Shown here: positions 1 to 8,150 of the stretch, piece by piece
How positions within the stretch are numbered: the stretch's first letter is position 1
How the letters are laid out: every line of letters begins with the position of its first letter
From: Streptomyces sp. HmicA12
GTDB taxonomy: Bacteria; Actinomycetota; Actinomycetes; Streptomycetales; Streptomycetaceae
Direction of reading: 5' to 3'
DNA length: 64,000 bases
Assembly: GCF_000373565.1 (NCBI RefSeq)
Contig: NZ_KB891850.1
Location: forward strand, 62,001 to 126,000
Notes under the pieces: generated by a model
The model's input: the letters and a program-made list of their open reading frames with translations, nothing else
The model's database searches: none
Told to the model about the DNA's origin: nothing
Position numbers and translations under genes: made by a program

Positions 1-716
1 GAGTCGACACCGCCGTTCTGCAGGGCGGTCAGTACGTCGGCCGAGCCGAGCTGCTGGAACTGGATCTTGTCGAGGCCGCCGCCGTGCTCCTCGAGCGCGG
101 TGTTCATGGGGTACGAGATGACCGAGCCCTTGCCGATCATCGTGCCCATCTTGCGTCCGGCCATCTTCACGTGGGACGCGCTCTGGCCGTCCTTCAGGTG
201 GACCCAGAGGCCGGACTTGGACTTCGGGTCGGGGGAGAAGTTCCCGGCGACCCACTTGATGTCGAAGCCGCCGAGGATGCCGTTCATGACGGCGGCCTCG
301 GGGGCGGCCCACTGCGCGTCGATGTCGCCCTTGGCGAGGAGGGGGAGGGCGTCGGGGGTGGGGAGGACCTTGAGGGTGACGTCCAGGCCCTCCTTCTTGA
401 ACTCGCCCTTTTTGACGGCCATTTCGAGCGGGGCCACGTACTCGGCGCTGAGCGTGCCCGTCGCGATCGTCAGCTTGCGGGTCTTGCCGAGCTCGACGGG
501 GGCCGGGGCGCCGGACGAGCAGCGGGCGGGCTTGCGGTCGGGGGCCCGGTCCGCGGGATCGGTCCAGCTGCCCTTGCCGCAGCCGTCGACCGGTTTGATC
601 GTGCGGGGCTTCGCGGCGGCGCCGGACGACGAGGTGTCGTTCTTGGCGCAGGCCGCCGTACCGAGCAGCAGGGCGCCGGTCGCGAGCAGGGCCGTACCGA
701 TGGTTCTGGTGCGCAT
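1..716 (-). CDS. ABC transporter substrate-binding lipoprotein, SsuA/NMT1 type (3' end outside window)
   Basis: Extracytoplasmic solute-binding lipoprotein that would deliver a small solute to the adjacent permease. About 238 N-terminal residues are visible before the left edge cuts the gene. The ATG at 716 opens a lipoprotein signal peptide ending in the lipobox GTAAC, followed by a Ser-rich linker and an SsuA/TauA/NMT1-like fold (segment KLTIATGTLSAEY, then a KDGQSAHVKMAGRKMG stretch typical of the hinge region). It lies 34 nt downstream of the permease and is the last gene of an ATPase-permease-binding protein operon. Family members carry sulfonates, taurine, nitrate or thiamine precursors; the substrate cannot be read from sequence and no metabolic gene beside it helps. 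Confidence 0.85.
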   Translation of the reverse strand, partial: MRTRTIGTALLATGALLLGTAACAKNDTSSSGAAAKPRTIKPVDGCGKGSWTDPADRAPDRKPARCSSGAPAPVELGKTRKLTIATGTLSAEYVAPLEMAVKKGEFKKEGLDVTLKVLPTPDALPLLAKGDIDAQWAAPEAAVMNGILGGFDIKWVAGNFSPDPKSKSGLWVHLKDGQSASHVKMAGRKMGTMIGKGSVISYPMNTALEEHGGGLDKIQFQQLGSADVLTALQNGGVD

Positions 717-750
717 GGGACCTCCGTACAAGGACGCGATGAGAGAGAAG

Positions 751-1620
751 TCAGGACTGGCCTCGGCCGCGGTCGCGCGGGGCCCATGGGGTGAGGAACC
801 GGCCCGCCAGGCGCACCAGTTCGGAGAAGACGACGCCGAGCACGGCCACGCAGACGATGCCGACGAACATCACGTCGTTCTGGAAGAGCGCGCGGGCGTC
901 GAAGATGAGGTGGCCGAGGCCGTTCGTCGCGGCGATCTGTTCCGAGGCGACGATGACGAGGACGGCCACGCCCGCCGCGATGCGGGCGCCGACGAGGACG
1001 GCGGGCAGCGAGGCCGGCAGCAGGACATGGCGGAACATCTGCCACGGCGACGCTCCGAAAACCTGTCCCGCGTCTCTGTGCCCGGCGGGAACCGAGACCA
1101 CCGCCGCCATCGTTGAGATCCACACGAAGAAGAAGACGGTCGCCGCGACGAGTGCGACCTGAGGGCCTTCGCCGAGGCCGAACATGTTGAGGAAGACGGG
1201 GAGGAGAGCGAGCTTGGGTACGACGTACAGGGCGTCGAGCAAGGGCTCGAGTGCCGCTCGGACCAAGGGGATCGAGCCCATGAGCAGACCCAGCAGATAG
1301 CCCGTCACCGTACCGATCGCATAGCCCGCGAGGACCCGCTTGAGGGTGGCCCACACGTCCGGCCACAGCTCCCCGTCGGCGGCCCTGTCCCAGCCGTCGG
1401 CGAGGATCGTGGACGGAGCCGGGTAGACGCGCTCGTCGATCCAGGACTGCGCCGCGGCCAGCTGCCAGAGCAGGACCAGGGCGAGCGGGACCGCGATCGC
1501 CAGGGAGAGTTCCAGGGCGCGGCGCCTGCGGCGGGTGCGCGTGGGGTGGAGTTCCCGCGGTCCCGGGGCGCGGACCAGGAGATCGCCGGCGGCCGTCTTG
1601 GCAGGGGTGGACGTGGTCAT
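751..1620 (-). CDS. ABC transporter permease, SsuC/TauC type
   Basis: Inner-membrane permease of 289 residues, the usual size for the SsuC/NitT/TauT family. After a basic N-terminal tail the first membrane helix starts near residue 40 (LSLAIAVPLALVLLWQLAAA), and about six helices follow. The cytoplasmic coupling loop is visible as QVFGASPWQMFRHVLLPASL, the family's EAA motif that docks on the ATPase. The ATG at 1620 overlaps the ATPase stop in an ATGA tetranucleotide, so the two are translationally coupled. The substrate is unknown, as for the binding protein downstream. Confidence 0.88.
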   Translation of the reverse strand: MTTSTPAKTAAGDLLVRAPGPRELHPTRTRRRRRALELSLAIAVPLALVLLWQLAAAQSWIDERVYPAPSTILADGWDRAADGELWPDVWATLKRVLAGYAIGTVTGYLLGLLMGSIPLVRAALEPLLDALYVVPKLALLPVFLNMFGLGEGPQVALVAATVFFFVWISTMAAVVSVPAGHRDAGQVFGASPWQMFRHVLLPASLPAVLVGARIAAGVAVLVIVASEQIAATNGLGHLIFDARALFQNDVMFVGIVCVAVLGVVFSELVRLAGRFLTPWAPRDRGRGQS

Positions 1621-2384
1621 GCGGGGATCGCCTCCTGGTGCACCTCGCCGCGCAGCAGGTCCCACAACTCGCCCTTGAGTGCGTTGAATTCGGGGGTGGA
1701 GCGGATGCCTCCCGTGCGGGGGCGGGGGAACGGCGGGCGGCGTTCGGCGATGACCCGGCCGGGGCGGGCCGACATCACCAGGACGCGGTCGCCGAGGACG
1801 ATCGCCTCCTCCAGGCTGTGGGTGATGAAGAGCGTGGTGGTGTGCGTGGACTGGGTCAGGGCCAGGAGTTCGTCCTGGAGGATCGTGCGGAGCTGGGCGT
1901 CGAGCGCGGCGAAGGGTTCGTCCATGAGGAGGATCTCGGGCTCGACCGCCAGCGCCCGTGCGATGGCCACGCGCTGGCGCATGCCGCCGGAGAGCGCGGA
2001 GGGGTACGCGTCGGCGAAGTCGGCGAGGCCCATGCGGGTGAGCCAGTCGCGGGCCCGGGTGTTCGCCTCCTTGCGCGGCACCTTCTGGATGTCGAGGCCG
2101 AAGCGGACGTTGGCCAGGACCGTCTTCCAGTCGTGGATGCCGTAGTCCTGGAAGATCATCGCGGCCGGGCGGGGGCTGCTCGTACGGATCTCCAGGGTGC
2201 CGGTGGAGGGGCGGGTCAGGCCCGCGGCTATGCGCAGGAGCGTGGATTTGCCGCAGCCGGACGGTCCCACGACGCAGACGAACTCGCCGGGGGTGACCGT
2301 GAGGTCCAGGGGGCCGAGCGCGTGGGTGGTACCGAAGGTGCGGGTGAGGTCGTGTGCCTGGAGCTTGGGAGGTTCTGGGTGCAC
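1617..2384 (-). CDS. ABC transporter ATP-binding protein, SsuB/TauB type
   Basis: Cytoplasmic ATPase of 255 residues that powers the importer. Walker A is GPSGCGKST, the Q-loop FQDYG, the ABC signature LSGGMRQRV, Walker B ILLMDEP, and the switch histidine is in ITHSLEEA. Reading could extend upstream of 2384, but the GTG there has a GGAGG ribosome-binding site five bases away and begins exactly where homology starts, so I place the start there. It is the first gene of the three-gene importer operon and overlaps the permease by 4 nt. No regulatory site is recognisable in its 5' region, which instead holds half of a dispersed repeat. Confidence 0.88.
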   Translation of the reverse strand: MHPEPPKLQAHDLTRTFGTTHALGPLDLTVTPGEFVCVVGPSGCGKSTLLRIAAGLTRPSTGTLEIRTSSPRPAAMIFQDYGIHDWKTVLANVRFGLDIQKVPRKEANTRARDWLTRMGLADFADAYPSALSGGMRQRVAIARALAVEPEILLMDEPFAALDAQLRTILQDELLALTQSTHTTTLFITHSLEEAIVLGDRVLVMSARPGRVIAERRPPFPRPRTGGIRSTPEFNALKGELWDLLRGEVHQEAIPA

Positions 2385-2503
2385 GGGGCCCTCCGGGGTG
2401 CGGGATGTGTGGTGGGCGCCCGCGAGAATATGACGGGGCGTCAGATTCCGGAAGGGGTGGGGGTGCCGGGGTTCGCGGCCGGGTGCGGGCCGGTGGGGGC
2501 TGA

Positions 2504-2527
2504 TCGCGCAGTTCCCCGCGTCCCTGA
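2504..2527 (+). repeat. Single arm of a dispersed palindromic repeat (REP-like)
   Basis: A 24-base stretch around CGCGCAGTTCCCCGCG, preceded by GGGTGCGGGCCGGTGGGG. The same core and the same preceding G-rich segment occur at 12136 and 62864, where a second inverted arm completes a hairpin. One base differs from the 12136 copy. Here only one arm is present, between the Fur gene terminator and the ABC importer. Confidence 0.7.
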
Positions 2528-2564
2528 GGCATGCGGCTGCGCCGCTGCCTCCCCGCGCGACAAA

Positions 2565-2594
2565 ACCGGCCCGCACCTATCGGTGCGGGCCGGT
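2565..2594 (-). terminator. Rho-independent terminator of the Fur-family gene
   Basis: Perfect 13-bp inverted repeat (ACCGGCCCGCACC and its complement) with a TATC loop. Read on the minus strand it is followed by TTTTG, so it fits termination of the Fur-family gene that ends 18 bases earlier. Confidence 0.8.
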
Positions 2595-2611
2595 CCTGGA
2601 GTAGTACGGAA

Positions 2612-3034
2612 CTACGCCGTCGCGCGGGTGCAGTTCGGGCAGAGGCCCCGGTACGTGACCTCCACGTCGGAGATCGTGAAGCCGAAGCGCTCCGAATCGG
2701 GGAGGCTCGTCAGCGGGTTGCCCGTGGGGTGGACGTCGCGGATCTGGCCGCACTGGGCGCAGACCAGGTGCTGGTGCGGGCGGTGCGCGTTCGGGTCGTA
2801 GCGCTTCGCGCGCTTGTCCGTGGCGACCTCGATGACCTCGCCGAGCGACACCATCTCACCCAGGGTGTTGTAGACCGTGGCCCGCGAGATCTCGGGCAGC
2901 TTCGCGACCGCGCGCGAGTGGACCTCGTCGGCCGTCAGGTGGACGTGGTCCCCGTCGAGGACCTCGGCCACGACACGGCGCTGCGCGGTCATCCGCCAGC
3001 CGCGTCCGCGCAGTCGTTCCAACAGGTCACTCAT
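2612..3034 (-). CDS. Fur/PerR-family metalloregulator, likely repressor of katG
   Basis: Cytoplasmic repressor of 140 residues, the normal Fur size. The N-terminal winged helix includes the recognition segment EISRATVYNTL. The C-terminal dimerisation domain has the metal region HRPHQHLVC and two CxxC pairs (CAQC and CPNC) that bind structural zinc in this family. It is divergent from katG with 136 bp between, where a perfect inverted repeat overlaps the katG promoter. By analogy with FurA, FurS and CatR of actinobacteria it should be a peroxide-sensing repressor of the catalase and possibly of itself. Whether it senses iron plus peroxide or another metal is not decided by sequence alone. Confidence 0.85.
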   Translation of the reverse strand: MSDLLERLRGRGWRMTAQRRVVAEVLDGDHVHLTADEVHSRAVAKLPEISRATVYNTLGEMVSLGEVIEVATDKRAKRYDPNAHRPHQHLVCAQCGQIRDVHPTGNPLTSLPDSERFGFTISDVEVTYRGLCPNCTRATA

Positions 3035-3094
3035 AAAGACCAGCCTAACAGTCGGGGGACCAGGTCCCGATCAGGTGTGACTTTGGAGCCTTGC

Positions 3095-3122
3095 TTGACT
3101 TAGACAATGTCCATTGTAGGAT
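3095..3122 (+). promoter_or_regulatory. katG promoter with Fur-type operator between -35 and -10
   Basis: TTGACT at 3095-3100 and TAGGAT at 3117-3122 are separated by 16 bases, close to the consensus for the principal Streptomyces sigma factor. The spacer holds a perfect inverted repeat ACAATG-TC-CATTGT at 3104-3117, which touches the first base of the -10. A protein bound there would block RNA polymerase. The obvious ligand is the divergently encoded Fur-family protein. Confidence 0.75.
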
Positions 3123-3170
3123 CACAAACGGCTCAGGCCAAGCGACAGGACGACTCCGGAAGGGCCCCCA

Positions 3171-5387
3171 ATGTCCGAGAATCACGAAGCAATCGTCACT
3201 GACCCGAAGACGGAGGGGGAGGGTGGCTGCCCGGTCGCGCACGGGCGTGCGGCGCATCCGACCCAGGGCGGTGGAAACCGTCAGTGGTGGCCGGAGCGGC
3301 TCAATCTGAAGATCCTCGCCAAGAACCCCGCGGTCGCGAACCCGATGGGTGAGGACTTCGACTACCGCGAGGCCTTCAACTCGCTGGACCTCGCCGCCGT
3401 CAAGCAGGACGTCGCCGAGGTGCTCACCACCTCGCAGGACTGGTGGCCGGCCGACTTCGGCAACTACGGCCCGCTGATGATCCGTATGGCCTGGCACTCG
3501 GCCGGTACGTACCGCATCAGCGACGGCCGCGGCGGTGCCGGCGCCGGTCAGCAGCGCTTCGCCCCGCTCAACAGCTGGCCGGACAACGCGTCCCTCGACA
3601 AGGCGCGCCGTCTGCTGTGGCCGGTGAAGAAGAAGTACGGCAAGAACATCTCGTGGGCCGACCTCATGATCCTCACGGGCAACGTCGCGCTCGAGACCAT
3701 GGGCTTCGAGACCTTCGGCTTCGCCGGCGGCCGCGAGGACGTGTGGGAGGCCGAGGAGGACGTCTACTGGGGTCCCGAGACCGAGTGGCTCGGCGACAAG
3801 CGCTACACGGGCGACCGCGAGCTGGAGAACCCGCTCGGCGCCGTGCAGATGGGCCTCATCTACGTCAACCCCGAGGGCCCCAACGGCAACCCGGACCCGG
3901 TCGCCGCGGCCCGCGACATCCGTGAGACGTTCCGCCGCATGGCGATGAACGACGAGGAGACCGTCGCCCTCATCGCCGGTGGTCACACCTTCGGCAAGAC
4001 CCACGGCGCCGGCCCGGCCGACAACGTCGAGGCCGACCCCGAGGCCTCGCCGATGGAGCAGCAGGGCCTCGGCTGGAAGAGCAGCCACGGCACCGGCGTC
4101 GGCAAGGACGCCATCACGTCCGGCCTCGAGGTCACCTGGACCAGCACGCCGACGCAGTGGAGCAACGGCTTCTTCGCGAACCTCTTCGAGCACGAGTACG
4201 AGCTCACCAAGAGCCCGGCCGGTGCCCACCAGTGGATCGCCAAGGACGCCGAGGCGACCATCCCGGACGCCTTCGACTCCTCGAAGAAGCACCGCCCGAC
4301 GATGCTCACCACCGACCTCTCGCTGCGCTTCGACCCGGTCTACGAGCAGATCTCGCGGCGCTTCTACGAGAACCCGGAGCAGTTCGCGGACGCCTTCTCC
4401 CGCGCCTGGTACAAGCTGACGCACCGTGACATGGGCCCGGTCGTCCGCTACCTCGGCCCGGAGGTCCCGAGCGAGGAGCTGCTGTGGCAGGACCCGCTGC
4501 CCGCGCGTGAGGGCGAGCTGATCGACGCCGCGGACGTGGCCTCCCTCAAGGAGCAGATCCTCGGCACCGACCTCACCACCGCGCAGCTGGTCTCCGCCGC
4601 CTGGGCCGCCGCCTCCTCCTTCCGCGGCAGCGACAAGCGCGGTGGCGCCAACGGCGCCCGGATCCGCCTCGAGCCGCAGCGCGGCTGGGAGGTCAACAAC
4701 CCGGACGAGCTCGCCACGGTGCTGCGTGCCCTGGAGGGTGTCCAGGAGTCCTTCAACGCCAAGAGCGCCAAGAAGGTCTCCCTCGCCGACCTCATCGTGC
4801 TCGCGGGCACCGCGGCCGTCGAGCGGGCGGCCAAGGACGGCGGCGTCCCGGTCGAGGTCGCGTTCTCGCCGGGCCGTGTCGACGCCTCGCAGGAGCAGAC
4901 GGACGTCGAGTCGTTCGCCGCGCTCGAGCCGGCCGCCGACGGCTTCCGCAACTACGTCGGCAAGGGCAACCGCCTCCCCGCCGAGTTCCTGCTGATCGAC
5001 AAGGGCAACCTGCTCAACCTGAGCGCGCCCGAGCTGACCGTCCTCGTCGGCGGTCTGCGCGTCCTCGGCGCCAACGCCGGCGGCTCGAAGCACGGCGTCC
5101 TCACCGAGCGTCCGGGCACGCTGACGAACGACTTCTTCGTCAACCTGCTCGACATGGACACCACGTGGAAGTCCACGTCGTCCGCGCAGGACGAGTTCGA
5201 GGGCCGCGACGCCTCCGGCGCCGTGAAGTGGACCGGCACCCGTGCCGACCTGGTCTTCGGCTCCAACTCCGAGCTGCGCGCGCTCGCCGAGGTCTACGCG
5301 AGCGACGACGCCGAGGAGAAGTTCGTCAAGGACTTCGTCGCGGCGTGGTCGAAGGTCATGGACCTGGACCGGTTCGACCTGCGCTGA
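3171..5387 (+). CDS. katG: Catalase-peroxidase
   Basis: Bifunctional haem catalase-peroxidase of 738 residues, the standard two-domain length, detoxifying hydrogen peroxide in the cytoplasm. All key residues are present: Arg105, Trp108 and distal His109 in MIRMAWHSAGTYR, the adduct-forming Tyr231 (GLIYVNPEGPNG) and Met257 (FRRMAMND), and proximal His272 in GGHTFGKTHG. The Trp-Tyr-Met cross-link needed for catalase activity should therefore form. The ATG at 3171 has GGAAGGG upstream. The gene stands alone, controlled by the promoter-operator at 3095-3122 and ended by the hairpin at 5493. Streptomyces names for the orthologue include cpeB and catC. Confidence 0.97.
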   Translation: MSENHEAIVTDPKTEGEGGCPVAHGRAAHPTQGGGNRQWWPERLNLKILAKNPAVANPMGEDFDYREAFNSLDLAAVKQDVAEVLTTSQDWWPADFGNYGPLMIRMAWHSAGTYRISDGRGGAGAGQQRFAPLNSWPDNASLDKARRLLWPVKKKYGKNISWADLMILTGNVALETMGFETFGFAGGREDVWEAEEDVYWGPETEWLGDKRYTGDRELENPLGAVQMGLIYVNPEGPNGNPDPVAAARDIRETFRRMAMNDEETVALIAGGHTFGKTHGAGPADNVEADPEASPMEQQGLGWKSSHGTGVGKDAITSGLEVTWTSTPTQWSNGFFANLFEHEYELTKSPAGAHQWIAKDAEATIPDAFDSSKKHRPTMLTTDLSLRFDPVYEQISRRFYENPEQFADAFSRAWYKLTHRDMGPVVRYLGPEVPSEELLWQDPLPAREGELIDAADVASLKEQILGTDLTTAQLVSAAWAAASSFRGSDKRGGANGARIRLEPQRGWEVNNPDELATVLRALEGVQESFNAKSAKKVSLADLIVLAGTAAVERAAKDGGVPVEVAFSPGRVDASQEQTDVESFAALEPAADGFRNYVGKGNRLPAEFLLIDKGNLLNLSAPELTVLVGGLRVLGANAGGSKHGVLTERPGTLTNDFFVNLLDMDTTWKSTSSAQDEFEGRDASGAVKWTGTRADLVFGSNSELRALAEVYASDDAEEKFVKDFVAAWSKVMDLDRFDLR

Positions 5388-5492
5388 GTCACGACCAGCG
5401 CCGAGCCTTCGGGCTCCTGACTTCGGTTCGCGTCCGGAGGCCGCGGTCATGGCCCTTCGCGGCCAGCTGACCCGGACGCCTGCCGAGAGCGG

Positions 5493-5527
5493 GAGGGCCG
5501 GTTCCCCTCGGGGAGCCGGCCCTCTTT
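5493..5527 (+). terminator. Strong hairpin terminator after katG
   Basis: Inverted repeat of about 15 bp (GAGGGCCGG against CCGGCCCTC, extended through TTCCCC/GGGGA) with a tiny loop, followed by TTTGT. It sits between the convergent katG and the CBS-domain gene and may serve both. Confidence 0.8.
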
Positions 5528-5539
5528 GTCGTACGTGGC

Positions 5540-5941
5540 TCAGACGGTCAGGGCCGAGGCGCGCCGGCGTGCCGGTGCCCAGCAGCGGGTGATGTCGCGC
5601 ACCGAGACGATGCCGACGGGCTCCTGGCCGTCGAGCACGATGAGGTGCCGGAAGCCGCCGTGCGTCATCGCCTCGGCCGCCTCCTCCAGGGTCCACGACG
5701 GTGCGGCGAAGACCACGTCCGTCGTGGTGTGGCCGCCCGCGGTCTCGGAGTCCGGGTTCTGGTTCAGGCCGAGGGAGTTGAGGATGTCGCGCTCGGTCAG
5801 GATGCCGATGCCGCAGCCGTCGGGGTCGAGGACCACGGCGGCTCCGACGCGGCGGCTGGACATCAGCCGGGCCGCCTGGCGCAGGGTATGAGTGGGTCCG
5901 ATGGTGAGGACCATCGTGCTCATGGCGTCACGGACGAGCAT
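5540..5941 (-). CDS. CBS-pair domain protein
   Basis: Stand-alone protein of 133 residues made of two CBS motifs (about residues 3-57 and 72-125), a module that senses adenosine nucleotides or regulates partner proteins. The repeats MSTMVLTIGPTHTLRQAARL and VGIVSVRDITR show the usual CBS pattern. No catalytic domain is attached. A GTG four codons upstream (5953) is possible, but it touches the AGGAAG ribosome-binding site, so the ATG at 5941 is preferred. It is convergent with katG. Such small CBS proteins in Streptomyces are of unknown function. Confidence 0.8.
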   Translation of the reverse strand: MLVRDAMSTMVLTIGPTHTLRQAARLMSSRRVGAAVVLDPDGCGIGILTERDILNSLGLNQNPDSETAGGHTTTDVVFAAPSWTLEEAAEAMTHGGFRHLIVLDGQEPVGIVSVRDITRCWAPARRRASALTV

Positions 5942-6127
5942 GGATGGAGCCACCTTCCTGTGCGAGGTACTTGTCCGCCGCTCCGCGAAGCTTCCCGGCA
6001 GCGGGAAGCGTGAAGCGGTTCACAAGTTCACAAGTGGGGGGACTCTCAGAGTTACAGGTAAAGGGAATACCAACAAGGGGGCGCGGGAGGCGAGTTCAGG
6101 GGCGCCCGCCGCGCACGCGCGCGAGGG

Positions 6128-6925
6128 TCAGCGGGCGTTCAGGTAGCCGAGCATCTCGTTGTGGAGCAGGCCGTTCGACGCCGCCGCGTTGCCGCTGTGC
6201 GGGCCCGGACGCCCGTCGAGGCCGGTGAAGGAGCCTCCGGCCTCGGTCACCACGATCGCGTTCGCCGCCATGTCCCACAGGGAGAGCTCCGGCTCCGCGC
6301 AGATGTCGATCGAGCCCTCGGCCACCATCATGTACGGCCAGAAGTCGCCGTAGCCGCGCGTGCGCCAGACCGACCGGGTCAGGTCCAGGAAGCCGTTCAG
6401 CCGGCCCTGCTCCTCCCAGCCGCTCAGCGAGGAGTACGCGAAGGAGGCGTCGGCCAGCCGGTTCACCTTGGAGACGTGCAGACGGGACGCGGAGGTCAGG
6501 CTGCGGCCCGTGTACGCGCCCGCGCCCTTCGCCGCCCACCAGCGCCGCCCGAGCGCGGGCGCCGAGACGACTCCGACCACCGGCTGGTAGCCGCCCTCGC
6601 CCGCCTCCATCAGGGAGATGAGCGTCGCCCAGACCGGGACGCCGCGTACGTAGTTCTTCGTGCCGTCGATCGGGTCGATCACCCAGCGGCGCGGGCCGGT
6701 GCCCTCGATGCCGTACTCCTCGCCGAGGATCGCGTCGCGCGGCCTGGCCCGCTGGAGGTTGCCACGGATCAGCTCCTCGGCCGCCTTGTCGGCCTCGCTC
6801 ACCGGCGTCATGTCCGGCTTCGTCTCGACCTTCAGGTCGAGCGCCTTGAAGCGGGCCATCGTCGCGGCGTCGGCGGCGTCGGCGAGGACGTGGGCGAGAC
6901 GCAGATCATCGTGGTAATCGGGCAT
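6128..6925 (-). CDS. hisN: Histidinol-phosphatase, inositol-monophosphatase family
   Basis: Magnesium-dependent phosphatase of 265 residues that in actinobacteria dephosphorylates histidinol phosphate in histidine synthesis. Metal-binding motifs of the IMPase superfamily are present: EEYG, WVIDPIDGTKNYV and SLWDMAA. The gene lies, as in S. coelicolor, upstream of aroA and sigR and away from the main his operon, which supports hisN over a generic inositol phosphatase. The ATG at 6925 begins MPDYHDDLRLAHVLAD. A role in inositol or sugar phosphate hydrolysis is the alternative. Confidence 0.85.
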   Translation of the reverse strand: MPDYHDDLRLAHVLADAADAATMARFKALDLKVETKPDMTPVSEADKAAEELIRGNLQRARPRDAILGEEYGIEGTGPRRWVIDPIDGTKNYVRGVPVWATLISLMEAGEGGYQPVVGVVSAPALGRRWWAAKGAGAYTGRSLTSASRLHVSKVNRLADASFAYSSLSGWEEQGRLNGFLDLTRSVWRTRGYGDFWPYMMVAEGSIDICAEPELSLWDMAANAIVVTEAGGSFTGLDGRPGPHSGNAAASNGLLHNEMLGYLNAR

Positions 6926-7089
6926 GCCTGCACAGTATCGACCGTGATCGGTCCGGGGCCACAGGGCCCGTGTCCGGAACCGGGGCCGAGACCGGCGCCG
7001 TGGGGGTGCGCGGGCTATTGACAGTGCGGACAAGCCCGTCAACTCTGGCGAAACAAGCCGTACGTACACGGCGGCCCGGGGAGGCGACG

Positions 7090-7686
7090 ATGCCTGCAGC
7101 GCGGGAATCCCTTCTGGACGCGGCCTACACGGCGCTCGCGCGACGGCCGTGGGGCGGGGTCCGGATGGTCGACGTGGCCGCCGTGGCCGGAGTGTCACGG
7201 CAGACGCTCTACAACGAGTTCGGCAGCAAGGAGGGCCTGGCCCGGGCGCTGGTGCGGCGCGAGGCCGACGCGTACCTCGCGGGGGTCGACCGGGCCCTGA
7301 AGGAGGGCGGGCTCGACGCGGTCGCGGAGTGGACGGTGAGCTGCGCCCGGCGCAATCCGCTGGTGCGGGCCGTGCTCACGGGGTGCTGGAGCGAGCGGCT
7401 GCCGTCGCCGACGCTGTCCGCGGTGCCGTCCTCCTCCGCGGTGCCGGCCCAGCGGCGCGCCGACGGTCCGCTGCCGGCGCCGGGGGACTTCGTCACGGCC
7501 GTACGGGACCGGGCGCTCGGGGCGCTCGGGGTGGCGGGGGCCTCGAAGGTGGAGGGCGAGGCGCTGGTGCGGGACTGCGAGGTGGCGGTGCGGCTCGCTC
7601 TGTCCTGTGTGATGGCGCCGGCCGGGGACGGTGGGGTCGGGCGGCTGGTGCGGGAGGTCCTGGGGCGTGGGCGGGGCCCCGGCTGA
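7090..7686 (+). CDS. TetR-family transcriptional regulator
   Basis: DNA-binding regulator of 198 residues. The N-terminal helix-turn-helix reads MVDVAAVAGVSRQTLYNEFGS, typical of TetR proteins; the C-terminal ligand domain is not recognisable. I start it at the ATG at 7090, which has GGGGAGG six to eight bases upstream and begins at the family's first helix; the reading frame extends further upstream without homology. It is divergent from hisN and convergent with the SMR exporter gene. A target cannot be assigned from sequence. Confidence 0.85.
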   Translation: MPAARESLLDAAYTALARRPWGGVRMVDVAAVAGVSRQTLYNEFGSKEGLARALVRREADAYLAGVDRALKEGGLDAVAEWTVSCARRNPLVRAVLTGCWSERLPSPTLSAVPSSSAVPAQRRADGPLPAPGDFVTAVRDRALGALGVAGASKVEGEALVRDCEVAVRLALSCVMAPAGDGGVGRLVREVLGRGRGPG

Positions 7687-7718
7687 GGGCGGCACCCCGG
7701 CGCGGGCGAGCGGCCGAC

Positions 7719-8042
7719 CTAGTGCCCCGACCCCGAGAGCTGGAGGCCGATCACGCCCGCGATGACCAGGCTGATCGAGACGATCTTCAGGGTCGAGACC
7801 ATGTCGCCCAGGAAGATCATTCCGTAGATCGCGGTGCCCGCCGCGCCGATGCCCGTCCACACCGCGTACGCCGGTCCCACGTCGAGCTTCTTCAGAGACA
7901 GGGTCAGCAGACCGAAGCTGCCGAGCGCGAAACAGGCGAACGCGATCGTCGGCCACAGGCGGGTGAAGCCGTGCGAGAGCTTCAGGCAGACGGCGAAACC
8001 GGTCTCCAGAAGCCCTGCGACGACGACCAGCAACCACGCCAT
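7719..8042 (-). CDS. Small multidrug resistance (SMR) transporter, Gdx/SugE subtype
   Basis: Four-helix membrane protein of 107 residues that works as an antiparallel dimer exchanging protons for a cation. The essential glutamate is Glu13 in AGLLETGF. The following LKLSHGFTRLWP segment and AYAVWTGIGAAG are typical of the SugE/Gdx branch, whose known substrate is guanidinium, rather than the EmrE multidrug branch. Starting at the ATG at 8042, behind GGGAGG, gives the family length. It is a single gene here, without the partner found in paired SMR systems. Confidence 0.85.
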   Translation of the reverse strand: MAWLLVVVAGLLETGFAVCLKLSHGFTRLWPTIAFACFALGSFGLLTLSLKKLDVGPAYAVWTGIGAAGTAIYGMIFLGDMVSTLKIVSISLVIAGVIGLQLSGSGH

Positions 8043-8150
8043 GTGTTGTGCCTCCCGCGTTCCACTGATCCCGGTCAACCTGCGATCTTGCGTCCGGCTT
8101 GGTGCGATTATGCCTTTACCGGAGCGTGGGGGCAGCAAACAAGCCGGAGG

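Noticed and set aside
3045..5696. Long open frame of 883 codons on the minus strand across katG
   Set aside because: It is the antisense shadow of katG: composition is that of high-GC antisense DNA, no domain is recognisable, and katG is unmistakable on the plus strand.
8043..8150. Guanidine riboswitch before the SMR gene as an annotated feature
   Set aside because: Only fragments resemble the known classes; listed as a question rather than a feature.
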